A stretch of 56,582 bases of DNA from CAZKNJ01 sp964554185 (GTDB taxonomy: Bacteria; 4484-113), in assembly GCA_964554185.1 (NCBI GenBank), contig CAZKNJ010000012.1, positions 1 through 56,582 of the forward strand. Reading direction: 5' to 3'. The number at the start of each line of letters is the position of its first letter. The first letter of the stretch is position 1. The position numbers and the translations under genes are program-made. The notes below the pieces were generated by a model that did not search any database, had not been told where the DNA came from, and saw nothing but the letters and a program-made list of their open reading frames with translations. Below are positions 25,701 through 33,006 of this stretch, in pieces.

Positions 25701-26750
25701 CCGCCGGTCCTCGCTGAGGAAGTACTCGGTAAGCACCAGCGTGATGCGCTTGGTGAGCAGCCTGTTCTTTAGCGCTTCCTCGTAGGCGGTCAGCGCCTCC
25801 GGCGAGAAGTTGCCTTCCTCCGCAAACGCCTGCGCGAGGAACGCCAGCACGTTCTTGTTGAAGTATCCCGCGCGGAATACCAGGAGCAGCAGCTTCTTCT
25901 TGTCCAGGAACTCCTTGCGCGAGCGCAACAGGTAACCGGCAAAGGTCTCCAGGTACTCGTGGCCCGGCAGCTTTTTCTCCAGCGCGCTGTCAATGTACGC
26001 AATCGTGCCGGGGGTCACTTCCTGCTGCTCAATGTAGTATTCCGCCAGCAGGCGCAGCACACTACCGTCCTCCAGCCCGCGGTCAAGCTGGTCCTTGTAC
26101 AGCTTGGCGGCGAACTCGGTGCGTTCATTGTTGACCGCCAGGTGCTCCAGCAAGATGGACACCAGCTTCTCATCTTGCAGCCGCGTGGGGTAGGCGATGC
26201 GGTAAATGTCAATCGCCTCGGCGTCCCGCCGCCCCTCCTCCAGGAACTTGTCTGCCAAAAGCGAGCTTCCGCCCTTCCACAGGGTGAAAGTGCGGCTTGC
26301 TTCCATCACCAGCTCAAACTGCTTGCCCGTTAGCGAAGTCTCGCCCTCGCCGACGAGCTTCTTGGCGTAGCCGAGAAGGAAACCCCTCTCGCCGCTGGTG
26401 CGGTGCGCCAGTTTCAGTATGTAATCAGTCGCTTCGTCGGAGACGATCCCCTCCTGCTCAATAAGCACCGCGCCCTCGCGCAGCAGGGACTCGTTTTCCT
26501 TCGCCTCATCGGATATCACGAAGTGCTTCAGAGCCTCCGCGTCCTTGAGCTGAGCCAGGCAGCGGCCCCACAGCGCTTGCAGCTCCGCGTATTCGCCCTT
26601 CTTCTCTTCAGGAATGGGCGGCTCATAACCTGCGGCCAGCTTCTCCACTATCCGCAGCGCCTCCTGGGTCTTTCCGGTTGAGAGAAGCGAAGCGGCTTGG
26701 CGCAGAGATTTGCCGCCGAGGAGTCCCGAAAGTGCGCGCAGGATACCCAT
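22779..26750 (-). CDS. Giant TPR protein with C-terminal degenerate J domain
   Basis: 1323-residue protein, mostly alpha-helical repeats of TPR or HAT type over about residues 15-1180 (for example QEALRIVEKLAAGYEPP near the start and GYAQEAMETWEDLKKLAPEF late). There is no signal peptide or membrane segment, so it is cytoplasmic. Residues about 1195-1250 are a J domain: FYWILGLSKNASKGQIEKSY, then RLVKIFNPERH and a helix ending AYANLTESRKRDRIDIF. The HPD tripeptide needed to stimulate Hsp70 is replaced by NPE (codons 23087-23079). An acidic tail of about 70 residues ends the protein. Overlap with grpE and the common promoter tie it to the downstream dnaK. I infer a scaffold or client receptor for this Hsp70; no known family fits the whole protein. 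Confidence 0.8.
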   Translation of the reverse strand: MGILRALSGLLGGKSLRQAASLLSTGKTQEALRIVEKLAAGYEPPIPEEKKGEYAELQALWGRCLAQLKDAEALKHFVISDEAKENESLLREGAVLIEQEGIVSDEATDYILKLAHRTSGERGFLLGYAKKLVGEGETSLTGKQFELVMEASRTFTLWKGGSSLLADKFLEEGRRDAEAIDIYRIAYPTRLQDEKLVSILLEHLAVNNERTEFAAKLYKDQLDRGLEDGSVLRLLAEYYIEQQEVTPGTIAYIDSALEKKLPGHEYLETFAGYLLRSRKEFLDKKKLLLLVFRAGYFNKNVLAFLAQAFAEEGNFSPEALTAYEEALKNRLLTKRITLVLTEYFLSEDRRDDFACRVYEHYLGSWPERRQARLYSLLAASYIEKKRVDEQAQLIYEVALAHDPNNPEILPLLAASYLTYETRQPKAFLIYERAFTLLDETHKKQVAMLLAEKRIEDGNFDRRTLDYLELALPQAQGNRKEALLEARTKCFLALDRKDEQAAKIYLELYHRTIEERKENTKLVKMLSDILTEKPGMVEVPEDLKLRICYERFELEKYECPAGISFLLLEDVLTSNQDYKHRLALAVRCFDLDCERLSKRLEETGNLSLLQDIGKFYLDRYNYELSAKAYQVANEYEHTEENDYHLAKIRLAENLEDEALKLLDALKSPEMKARVLYWRAAALQQKMTPREAWPLIEELEANPDSVPEILIKLRRGLNAELTGDYGDAVELYREVLNDANSLPYRRWVSLEIGIALWRMGTTVEAQKELEAVYRYNPNGRAEQRTYSMILAARAYELIQKGEWDQALGNFIEAIEVNRTDRFLRSVIVDLLLIYAKQYFFNREFEMAVNVLEVAHRVLPKSMDVKVYLAYSYHLLKKYAQALIYYRDITWTTDTPMLERSQAYCYIQNSQPEKAWRVFLDLKRRGTMLTSSIPLLLEACLADEAQEGAETFKDFEFPEDAKGPIPFAAFYIHDGQYDRALKLLSKHAKGGQQELQRLWFMGKACAKQGDRKLAVTYWKQLLTASQQRQTHDETKLAELLEIGLAFLQAGYAQEAMETWEDLKKLAPEFQHLGKLYAYTLDLNAYNLALKGNIKLGIAEWEKSVEYDPENLSIIQNIAIAYMSVDDFDRSAVYWRKLLNRWKVMVDRNPQRYAPLTVAIGEVERLLADVFVSQRERPDEVYLAKTEEMVDYFQQANQFYWILGLSKNASKGQIEKSYFRLVKIFNPERHASDFMLLEDAYANLTESRKRDRIDIFAYEPVDAGRLRKLVLGDSKVGAAFEDLNLHAAVPEPDCSQLEPDDTPPETVVKKLEESIQYYFRLGDISVV

Positions 26751-26773
26751 CGCTTGGCGTTCCGTAACGCCTG

Positions 26774-26782
26774 ATTATAGCA
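26774..26782 (-). promoter_or_regulatory. Extended -10 promoter of the Hsp70 operon
   Basis: TGCTATAAT on the minus strand, 23 nt upstream of the ATG of the TPR/J gene. This is a housekeeping-type element; no CIRCE inverted repeat is visible, so the operon does not look HrcA-controlled. Confidence 0.6.
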
Positions 26783-26785
26783 GAA

Positions 26786-26807
26786 ACCCGCCCGTCTCCG
26801 GGCGGGT
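26786..26807 (-). terminator. Terminator of the sigma/envelope-stress operon
   Basis: On the minus strand ACCCGCCCG-GAGA-CGGGCGGGT forms a perfect 9-bp stem with a GNRA loop, followed by TTTCT. It ends the operon that closes at 26863 and is separated by only three bases from the extended -10 of the Hsp70 operon. Confidence 0.75.
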
Positions 26808-26862
26808 CTCTACAGGAAGTGAACCCGTATTTGCAGCCCGCGGGCCGCTTCCGGGGAGAGCC

Positions 26863-27840
26863 CTAGTCCTTGAAGTGCACCGAAACCGACGCCGCCCCTG
26901 CCGACACCTTTACCTCCGCAAACGGCACCCCGGGGGCGTAGGCGGGTGATACCCAGTAGCCGTCGCTCTTGGTCAATCCGGCGTCTTTGAAGTTCGTGCT
27001 TACCAGCGCCATATCCGCATTTATGCGCACCGGTGCATTCGCCGGGAAGCGCAGCTTCAGGTCTGAGGCGCCGGATTCCACGTTCACCTCGTAGCCCCGT
27101 TCATCGGGCTGGGGTAGCCATAAATCCAGGTCCACCGCACCGCTCTCAATATCCACCGCCTTCAGCAGCGTTCCGCGGAGGTCGATACTGCCGTCGGACG
27201 CGCCGGCGTCAAGCGAAAAGCTCAGCGGCAGTCCCGGGGGCAAAGCCACCTTCCACTCCTGCTTGATGTTTCCGATGATATTCCTCATCCGCGGGGACTT
27301 GCCGTGCAACACGAGTTTGTTGCCTTCAACCGCAAGATTGACCTCCGGCTCGCCCACATTGCTCCTGACCTCCACCGAGGCCGTACCTGGTTCGGCGACC
27401 GCCACGTCAAGCTCCGCGGCGCCCATTCCGAGCTGCACCTCAATGCTCTCGGCGCCGGTGAGATCGTCCAGCGCGTACTTGTATTCCGCTAGCTCGCCGA
27501 CGTGGGAATCCCCATCATGAAAGATGGACAGTGGCACGGGGAAGAGCGTGAACAGGGCCCCGTCGTCTTCCACCGGCGCATAGAACACGGCGTAGCCGAA
27601 CGCCGCCACCAAGACCAGCGGCGTGAGGTACGCTAGGACCCGCAGCACTGTGCGGGCAATAATGATGTTGAAGCCCCAGATGATAAGCAGGGCCGGCCAC
27701 ATCTTCACCAGGATTTTCCAGGTGCCCGGTTCAATCAGGCCGATGTTGATGCCCAGCCAGGTCGCGCCGATTAGCAGTATCAGCGTGCCCCAGAACAGGC
27801 TGTTGATGTTATGTGAGTCTCTCTTGCTTTCGTGAACCAT
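26863..27840 (-). CDS. LiaF-like membrane protein with adhesin-like beta domain
   Basis: 325 residues. The N-terminus has hydrophobic segments INSLFWGTLILLIGATWLGI, MWPALLIIWGFNIII and VLAYLTPLVLVAAFGYAVF, the arrangement of LiaI/LiaF-type and DUF5668-like proteins. The outer part is a repetitive beta domain with IEVQLGMGAAELDVAV, SLDAGASDGSIDL, DIESGAVDLDL and NVESGASDLKL, the GAxxxxL pattern of DUF4097/LiaF C-terminal beta-helix domains. Last gene of the ECF operon, 4 nt after the PspC gene. I chose the ATG at 27840; the frame is open for 18 more codons inside the PspC gene. Envelope-stress sensing or membrane protection is an inference from LiaF and PspC. Confidence 0.72.
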   Translation of the reverse strand: MVHESKRDSHNINSLFWGTLILLIGATWLGINIGLIEPGTWKILVKMWPALLIIWGFNIIIARTVLRVLAYLTPLVLVAAFGYAVFYAPVEDDGALFTLFPVPLSIFHDGDSHVGELAEYKYALDDLTGAESIEVQLGMGAAELDVAVAEPGTASVEVRSNVGEPEVNLAVEGNKLVLHGKSPRMRNIIGNIKQEWKVALPPGLPLSFSLDAGASDGSIDLRGTLLKAVDIESGAVDLDLWLPQPDERGYEVNVESGASDLKLRFPANAPVRINADMALVSTNFKDAGLTKSDGYWVSPAYAPGVPFAEVKVSAGAASVSVHFKD

Positions 27841-27844
27841 GGTG

Positions 27845-28258
27845 TTATCCCTCTTTGTGGTGGCTGAAGCCGTTGGGGAAGGCGCCGAGCGCAATCAGCG
27901 CACCGATGATAATCATGGCGATGGCGAACAGCACGGGCCAGCCCACGGCAATGGTAGTGGCCAGCAGCGCCATTATCCCGATAATAACCAGTGCGATGCC
28001 GAGAAACACTCCCCGCTGAGACGACCCCGGGGTGAAATCCGCTTCCACGCGCCAGCCGCTGGGCTCGCGCGGGATGAGCAGCCAGCAGAGAATGTACCCC
28101 AGCAGCGCTAAGCCCCTGGCCGGAGTGAACACCGCTACTACCCACAGGATGCGGATGATGAGCGGATCCAGGCTGTAGTGCTGGCCGATGCCGCCGCACA
28201 CGCCTCCGAGAATCTTGTATGTTTGGGAACGGTAGAGTTTGTCCTTTGTGTTCGTCAC
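27845..28258 (-). CDS. PspC-domain membrane protein
   Basis: 137 residues. Residues about 8-65 form a PspC domain: LYRSQTYKILGGVCGGIGQHY, DPLIIRILWVVAVF and GYILCWLLIP. Two more membrane segments follow (VFLGIALVIIGIMALLA and WPVLFAIAMIIIGALIAL), so this is PspC plus a short C-terminal extension. PspC proteins take part in envelope-stress responses and membrane protection. It starts with GTG directly after the TGA of the upstream LiaF-like gene (no gap), which implies coupled translation. Confidence 0.85.
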   Translation of the reverse strand: MTNTKDKLYRSQTYKILGGVCGGIGQHYSLDPLIIRILWVVAVFTPARGLALLGYILCWLLIPREPSGWRVEADFTPGSSQRGVFLGIALVIIGIMALLATTIAVGWPVLFAIAMIIIGALIALGAFPNGFSHHKEG

Positions 28259-29449
28259 TCATACCCTCCGCAGCCGGATGCTGCCGGCGTTGTTTTCTAC
28301 GCGCAGCTTGATGCGCTTGTCGCTTTCGGCGTAGCCTTCGGTGCGCCAGGTGCCGTTGGTGCGGTGGGGCAGGCTCTCGTTGAAGTCGTGCTTGCCGAAG
28401 TTGTTCTCCAGCGCCGCCTCCACGCCGAAGGACGCGGGCACCGCAATCTCCGCTTTGGCCGCGTTGTTCTCCACGGTCGCGCTCACACTGCTCTCCCGCT
28501 CGCCCAGCTGCAATTCCACCTTGGCGGCGTTGTTTTCCAGCACGAGTTGGATGACGCGCAGCTCGCGCAGGTCCAGCGACGCCTTCGCCGCATTGACCTC
28601 GCAGTCCAGCTCCAGGGGCAGGTTGCGGTTGAGCCGCATCACCCATTTGGAGCTGAGGTTCAGCGGCGTCCGGCCGCTGCCAAACTCCTGACCCACGGTT
28701 AGCACCGCAATCTTGCGGTCGCCCTGGACCTCCTCGCGGACGTGCACTTGCGGCTCAATTCCGTGGTCAATCTCCGCGTCAATCTCAAAGAGCTTGTCGG
28801 TCGCGCCTGCAACCTGCAGCAAACCCACATTGAAGTCAATCTGGCAGCGCACCGCGCTGATTCCTTCCGGCAGCTCCGAGAAGAAATGCGCCGAGCCCCC
28901 CTCGTATTTCGCCTGCGTTCCCGCGGTCGCGGCTTGCCCGCCGGCGGTTTCCCGCCCTGCATCAGAGTTGTATTCCGCATCCTTGATGGTCATGGTTGGT
29001 TCCTCCTCAACGGCATTGGCTTTCGTAAAGGACGATGCCGTTTCCTCTCTAACAGTTCCCTCAATATCAATCTTCCGCTCGAATTTACGCTCCATCCTCC
29101 CCGCGAAATCTCCGGCGGTACGCTCGTGCTTGACTTCAATACGCCGGTCGTGGTGTTTAATGGAGCCGAAGAGGATGGCGATGGCGAGCAGTATCAGCAA
29201 CACGGGCCACAATGTCTCGAACAGCGAGCCGAAGACCTGCGGCAGCAGGGCGTCAACCAGCAGTATGCCGCCCACGGCCCACAGGCCGATGCGGTACGGC
29301 GTGCTAGTGATGCCGGGCGCGGCGAACGCATAAGCGATTATGAGCAGAGGCCAGAACCGCAGCAGCGTATCCGCGTTGGGCAGGAACTCCCACAGCAGCA
29401 CCACCACGCCGAGGAGGATGATGAGCAGTCCTAATGATGCGCGTCTCAT
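28259..29449 (-). CDS. LiaF-like membrane protein with long linker
   Basis: 396 residues. Four to five hydrophobic segments at residues 1-95 (LGLLIILLGVVVLLWEFL, FWPLLIIAYAFA, LWAVGGILLVDALL, LWPVLLILLAIAILFG) are followed by a charged linker (about 96-190) and a beta domain from about 190. The latter repeats the theme LENNAAKVELQL, VENNAAKAEIAV, LENNFGKHDF, VENNAGSIRL, each a turn of a likely beta-helix with a conserved Glu-Asn-Asn corner. It resembles LiaF/DUF4097 proteins. First 4 nt overlap the preceding gene. Confidence 0.72.
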   Translation of the reverse strand: MRRASLGLLIILLGVVVLLWEFLPNADTLLRFWPLLIIAYAFAAPGITSTPYRIGLWAVGGILLVDALLPQVFGSLFETLWPVLLILLAIAILFGSIKHHDRRIEVKHERTAGDFAGRMERKFERKIDIEGTVREETASSFTKANAVEEEPTMTIKDAEYNSDAGRETAGGQAATAGTQAKYEGGSAHFFSELPEGISAVRCQIDFNVGLLQVAGATDKLFEIDAEIDHGIEPQVHVREEVQGDRKIAVLTVGQEFGSGRTPLNLSSKWVMRLNRNLPLELDCEVNAAKASLDLRELRVIQLVLENNAAKVELQLGERESSVSATVENNAAKAEIAVPASFGVEAALENNFGKHDFNESLPHRTNGTWRTEGYAESDKRIKLRVENNAGSIRLRRV

Positions 29450-30282
29450 TGCGCACCTCCTTCCACTCCGGTTTCCAGCATGGCTTCGCCGTCGTCGCTG
29501 AACTCGCCGAGGACGTGCCCGACGCTGTCCACCACCCGCACCGGCGGCTTGATTCCCGTGAGCTCAACCGTCCAGCCCTCGCCGCTCAGGGTGAGGCTGT
29601 CGCCCTCGCGCACGGCCTCTACTTTGCCGATGCGGCCCAGGCGCAGCGCGAGCTCTCCGTCCAGCAGTTCCACGTCAATGAAGTTGGGCTGCTTGATGGT
29701 CAGGCGGAAGGGTCGTTCGGGCAGCGCCAGTTCCACCGTCTCGGGTTTGCGTTCCCCGAAGGAAATCGCCGTGAAGCCCTTCTCCTTATCCGTGGTGATC
29801 TCCGGCGCATCAACTTCGCCGTCGCCCGAGAACGAGATGCGCCACTGCTTGCCGCTCTGCCCTCCCCACTCCACCGTGGTCTTGGTGCAGGCTGAGGGCA
29901 ACACGAGGTGCAGGGGCACACCTCCGCGCAGATTCCTGGTGATAGCCACGCTGCTGGGTGCGGTCTTCTTGCCGGTATCCGCACCCTCCACCGATTTCTC
30001 CAGCGTCTCGCCGGCCTTCTCCATCGTCTTGTCCATTTCCTCCGACTGGCGCTCCAGGCGCTTTTCCATCTCCTCGCTCCGGCGCTCCATCTCCTCGCCG
30101 AATTCGTTCATGCGCTGGTCCAGCCTGTCAAGCGAATCCTCCAGCGACTGGCTGTGGTGGATGACGATCCGCTTGCCGTGGTCGTCCAGCTTGTACGCCG
30201 GCTTTCCTTCAAAAGCGCAGCGGTTGAACATCAGCCCCACGACCAGTATCAGGGCCAGCATCAGAAAATCCCTAACCGTCAT
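29446..30282 (-). CDS. Membrane-anchored coiled-coil protein with beta domain
   Basis: 278 residues of unknown family. One N-terminal membrane anchor (FLMLALILVVGLMFNRCAF) is followed by a coiled coil rich in Glu and Lys (about residues 45-105, with MERRSEEMEKRLERQSEEMD) and a beta-rich C-terminal domain (from about 115; LVLPSACTKTTVEWGG, GFTAISFGERKPETVELALP). The arrangement suggests a periplasmic or surface coiled-coil spacer. Its ATG lies inside the end of the B-box gene (11-nt overlap). The beta domain may be related to those of its LiaF-like neighbours. Confidence 0.65.
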   Translation of the reverse strand: MTVRDFLMLALILVVGLMFNRCAFEGKPAYKLDDHGKRIVIHHSQSLEDSLDRLDQRMNEFGEEMERRSEEMEKRLERQSEEMDKTMEKAGETLEKSVEGADTGKKTAPSSVAITRNLRGGVPLHLVLPSACTKTTVEWGGQSGKQWRISFSGDGEVDAPEITTDKEKGFTAISFGERKPETVELALPERPFRLTIKQPNFIDVELLDGELALRLGRIGKVEAVREGDSLTLSGEGWTVELTGIKPPVRVVDSVGHVLGEFSDDGEAMLETGVEGGAQ

Positions 30283-30850
30283 TTCCGGCCTCCTTGGTGC
30301 GCTCGCCCAGTTTGTCCCAGGTGACAAACAAGCCAAAGGCGATAGTGAGCAGCGACATAAGTATCGCTGCTGCCTGCCGCGTCATCGCCGGCGTGCTGGT
30401 GAGGTTGATGGTGACGGCGATGATGCCCACCGCCATCAGCATCACGCCGACAAAGATGCGGAAATCAAAGCGCGATTGCCATTTCGATTCCTCGTGCACC
30501 ATCGGCGAGAAGAAATCCCAGATGCTCAGCGCATAGGCCAGCACCACGAAGAACCCGTTGTTCGCGGCGATGGCGCCGATGAAGTACACCAGGAAAAACG
30601 AGCCTTTGTACACTTCGCCTTTCAGCAACTGCGCCAGCCCTGGCAGCACCAGCCCCCACCAGTAGGGTTTGTCCGTGTCGGCCATCTGCTCGCGCACACG
30701 CTCAAAGCCGTCGGCTTTCACCCGCGCATCGCACTTGGCGCACAGCAGCTTGCCTTCGTGCCAGTTGTGGCACTCGGGGCAGATGGCCTTGCCGCAGAGC
30801 TCGCACTTCGTTTCAGTTTCAGTCTCCGGATGGTAAAAGCAGCGTGTCAT
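30272..30850 (-). CDS. B-box zinc-finger membrane protein
   Basis: 192 residues. The N-terminal 45 residues hold a B-box-like zinc site: CFYHPE, CELCGKAICPECHNWH and CAKC supply the Cys/His pairs. Four hydrophobic segments follow (LVLPGLAQLLKG, GSFFLVYFIGAIAANNGFFVVLAYAL, FRIFVGVMLMAVGIIAVTI, AAAILMSLLTIAFGLFV). Bacterial B-box/membrane proteins are frequent next to ECF sigma factors, but their role is not established. I start at the ATG at 30850, which overlaps the anti-sigma stop as ATGA; an ATG three codons earlier is also possible. Confidence 0.75.
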   Translation of the reverse strand: MTRCFYHPETETETKCELCGKAICPECHNWHEGKLLCAKCDARVKADGFERVREQMADTDKPYWWGLVLPGLAQLLKGEVYKGSFFLVYFIGAIAANNGFFVVLAYALSIWDFFSPMVHEESKWQSRFDFRIFVGVMLMAVGIIAVTINLTSTPAMTRQAAAILMSLLTIAFGLFVTWDKLGERTKEAGNDG

Positions 30851-31416
30851 GCCGGGCATCCCTCCCTGGGAATGACCAGTCCGGTGTTCGGCTGGTCAGC
30901 CTTCGGTTTCCGGTCGCCGGCCGTGTCGCCCGGCAGGAGCAGGTCCTCAATCTCCTCGGAAAGCTCGCGGCCGCGCTCCCCCAGGTCGGTCTTGGCTTCA
31001 TCGCCCATCTGCATTACGCGCGCCTTCGTGTCTTGGTAGAGGATGGTAACCGGCTTCTCAAACACCGTGAATAAAGCGAACACCAGCAGGAGGAACACGG
31101 CGCCCACCGCGACTGCCACCCGTGGCGAGAACATCCGGTAGTCCCACGCGCGCTCCCACCAGGTGCGATCGTAGCTGCGCAGCCGCAGCTCGTTCATCAT
31201 CCGCAAATCCAGGGTGGGGTCGTCTTCGGTATCTGCCAGCTGCTCACGGGTAAGGCTGCGCAGCCGCTGCAGTTTCATCAGGTATTCCTCGGCTTCTTTG
31301 TTTGAAGCAATAAACTCACTCACCTTCCGGGTGGTTTCCAGGTCCAGCGCGTCGTCCGCGTACTCCGAAATCATCCCTTTGAGGTAGTTGTCAAGCAACG
31401 CTTCCGCCTCCTTCAT
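30847..31416 (-). CDS. Putative anti-sigma factor, single-pass membrane protein
   Basis: 189 residues. A cytoplasmic helical part (1-95; LLDNYLKGMISEYADDALD, KVSEFIASNKEAEEYLMKL) resembles the sigma-binding region of anti-sigma factors such as RseA; the zinc HxxxCxxC motif is absent. One membrane helix spans about residues 99-119 (RVAVAVGAVFLLLVFALFTVF). The periplasmic tail is acidic. It overlaps the ECF sigma gene by 26 nt, the usual partner arrangement, so the assignment rests mainly on context and topology. Confidence 0.75.
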   Translation of the reverse strand: MKEAEALLDNYLKGMISEYADDALDLETTRKVSEFIASNKEAEEYLMKLQRLRSLTREQLADTEDDPTLDLRMMNELRLRSYDRTWWERAWDYRMFSPRVAVAVGAVFLLLVFALFTVFEKPVTILYQDTKARVMQMGDEAKTDLGERGRELSEEIEDLLLPGDTAGDRKPKADQPNTGLVIPREGCPA

Positions 31417-31978
31417 AATAGAGGTCCAGTAATTGCCCCTCTTCCACCACTTCCTCGGCCAGATCCACCCACATCGCGCGGGCGCGGGCCAACCGCGAGC
31501 GCACCGTTCCCACCGGTATCTTCAGTGCGGACGCGATCTCGGTGTAATCCATTCCTTCAACTTCACGCAGCACCAGAATCTCGCGATACAGCTCGGGCAT
31601 CTGCTTGAGCAGCCCGCCAAGCACCTGGCGGGTTTCATCCCGCCCGCGGTTGCTGGGATTGGCGGCGAGGGTGTAAGAGAGGCTTTCCTCGTTTTCGTCC
31701 GTAGTCTCTTTCTTGGTTTTCCGGTTCAGCATCCTGCACTCGTTAACGAGAATCTGCACTATCCAGGGCATTGCCCTGGAGCGGTCTCTCAGTTTGTGCA
31801 GGTTTCTAAACACCTTGTAATACGTCTCCTGGAGCACGTCTTCGGCGAAGCTGGGGTCCCGCAGGTTCACGCGGGCGATGCGTTTGAGGTGGCCGCCGGT
31901 GAGCTGGATGAGTTCCTGCCAGCAGGAGTCGTCACCCCGCAAACACCCAAGAAGCAAGTTAGACGGTATTTCCACCAT
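31391..31978 (-). CDS. ECF-type RNA polymerase sigma factor
   Basis: 195 residues. Region 2 is at about 20-90 with DPSFAEDVLQETYYKVFRN and RAMPWIVQILVNECR; region 4 at about 125-180 with LPE-like MPELYREILVLREVEGMDYTEIASAL and the recognition helix IPVGTVRSRLARARAMW. Typical of RpoE-like envelope-stress sigma factors, though the subgroup cannot be fixed. First gene of a seven-gene operon. A TATAAT at 32144-32149 (minus) would give a leader of about 160 nt. Confidence 0.9.
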   Translation of the reverse strand: MVEIPSNLLLGCLRGDDSCWQELIQLTGGHLKRIARVNLRDPSFAEDVLQETYYKVFRNLHKLRDRSRAMPWIVQILVNECRMLNRKTKKETTDENEESLSYTLAANPSNRGRDETRQVLGGLLKQMPELYREILVLREVEGMDYTEIASALKIPVGTVRSRLARARAMWVDLAEEVVEEGQLLDLYYEGGGSVA

Positions 31979-32214
31979 CGCCGCACCGAAACCACCTGCC
32001 TTTCCGGCGGCCCCGTCGCTGGCGGGGCTGCCGGTGGGCTCAGCTTCTCCGGGACGCTGCTCTCCGCAAACTCGTTAGATACGATGCGGTGGCGCGCGCT
32101 TAAGTTCCCGGCCTGCCGTCCGGCCTTAGGCGGTTCGCCCAGGATTATAGGATATGGCGGCCTGGCAACAGGGTTATGCTAAGATTGCTGCCCAATCCAA
32201 CAGGAGTACGCAGC
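31979..32214. promoter_or_regulatory. Divergent promoter region between ECF operon and transaldolase
   Basis: No gene is seen in this 236-nt spacer. For the ECF operon, TATAAT lies at 32144-32149 on the minus strand. For the transaldolase gene, TGCTAAGAT (extended -10) lies at 32177-32185 on the plus strand, with AGGAG at 32202-32206 before its ATG. The -10 elements are about 30 nt apart, so the two transcription starts are close together. GGAACTT near 32104 (minus) recalls an ECF -35, but no -10 stands at the correct distance. Confidence 0.45.
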
Positions 32215-32865
32215 ATGCAGATATTCCTTGACACGGCGAATGTGGAAGAAATCCGCCAGGGCGTGGCGATGGGCCTGGTGGACGGCGTCACGACCAATCC
32301 CAGCCTGGTGGCGAAGGAAAAACGCAAGTTTCGTGAATGTATAGAAGAGATATGCTCTATGGTGGATGGCCCGGTCTCGGCGGAAGTGACCGCCACCGAC
32401 TACGAAGGGATGCTCAAAGAGGCGCGCGAGATTGCCTCCTGGGCGGACAACATCGTGGTCAAGGTTCCCATCATCCCCGAGGGCCTGAAGGCCGTGCGCA
32501 CCCTCGCGGACGAAGGCATCAAGACCAACGTCACGCTCGTTTTCTCGGTCAGCCAGGCGGTTCTTGCCGCCAAAGCCGGAGCTTACTTCGTCTCGCCCTT
32601 TATCGGGCGGTTGGACGACATCGGCCAGACCGGCATGGACGTGCTGGAGGAGATGGTGCAGGTGTGGGACAACTACGAATTTTCCACGCGCATTCTGGCG
32701 GCCAGCCTGCGCCACGCGCACCATTTCAAGGAAGCTGCGCTCATCGGCGCGGACATCGCCACCGTTCCCTTCGGCGTGCTGCTGCAGCTCTTCAAGCACA
32801 ACCTCACCGACACCGGCCTGGAGCGCTTCCTCGCCGACTGGGACAAGGTCAAGGACCTCGTGTAG
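32215..32865 (+). CDS. fsa: Transaldolase / fructose-6-phosphate aldolase family enzyme
   Basis: 216-residue TIM-barrel aldolase of the short (FSA/TalC) type. MQIFLDTANVEEIRQG, DGVTTNPSLVAKE, the Schiff-base Lys83 in NIVVKVPIIPEGLKA, and TNVTLVFSVSQA are all family marks, as are AGAYFVSPFIGRLDDIG and PFGVLLQLFKH near the C-terminus. Proteins of this length in many bacteria act as transaldolases of the pentose phosphate pathway, so the name fsa reflects the family and not a tested activity. The ATG at 32215 has a good AGGAG; the frame is open 13 codons further up but without conservation. Single gene. Confidence 0.9.
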   Translation: MQIFLDTANVEEIRQGVAMGLVDGVTTNPSLVAKEKRKFRECIEEICSMVDGPVSAEVTATDYEGMLKEAREIASWADNIVVKVPIIPEGLKAVRTLADEGIKTNVTLVFSVSQAVLAAKAGAYFVSPFIGRLDDIGQTGMDVLEEMVQVWDNYEFSTRILAASLRHAHHFKEAALIGADIATVPFGVLLQLFKHNLTDTGLERFLADWDKVKDLV

Positions 32866-32939
32866 CAGCCGCCCTGAACAATCCCCCCGGCATCTCCGTC
32901 TCGCTAGTTGAACGCGCCTTCCCGCGGGTATAGTTGTTG

Positions 32940-32968
32940 TTGACACGCATATCCGCCCCTAATAGAAT
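32940..32968 (+). promoter_or_regulatory. Strong sigma-70-type promoter of the ABC-2 operon
   Basis: TTGACA (32940-32945), exactly 17 bp, then TAGAAT (32963-32968): the best consensus promoter in the window. It lies about 38 nt upstream of the ABC ATPase start. Confidence 0.8.
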
Positions 32969-33006
32969 ACGGGGCTTGAACACTTTAAGCTGGGGCAACC
33001 TGACAG

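Noticed and set aside
26750..26862. CIRCE element for the Hsp70 operon
   Set aside because: No TTAGCACTC-N9-GAGTGCTAA-like inverted repeat; the only palindrome is the preceding terminator.
32095..32150. ECF autoregulatory promoter before the sigma gene (GGAACTT near 32104, minus)
   Set aside because: No matching -10 (such as CGTC or TCTAA) stands at the standard 15-17 nt distance.
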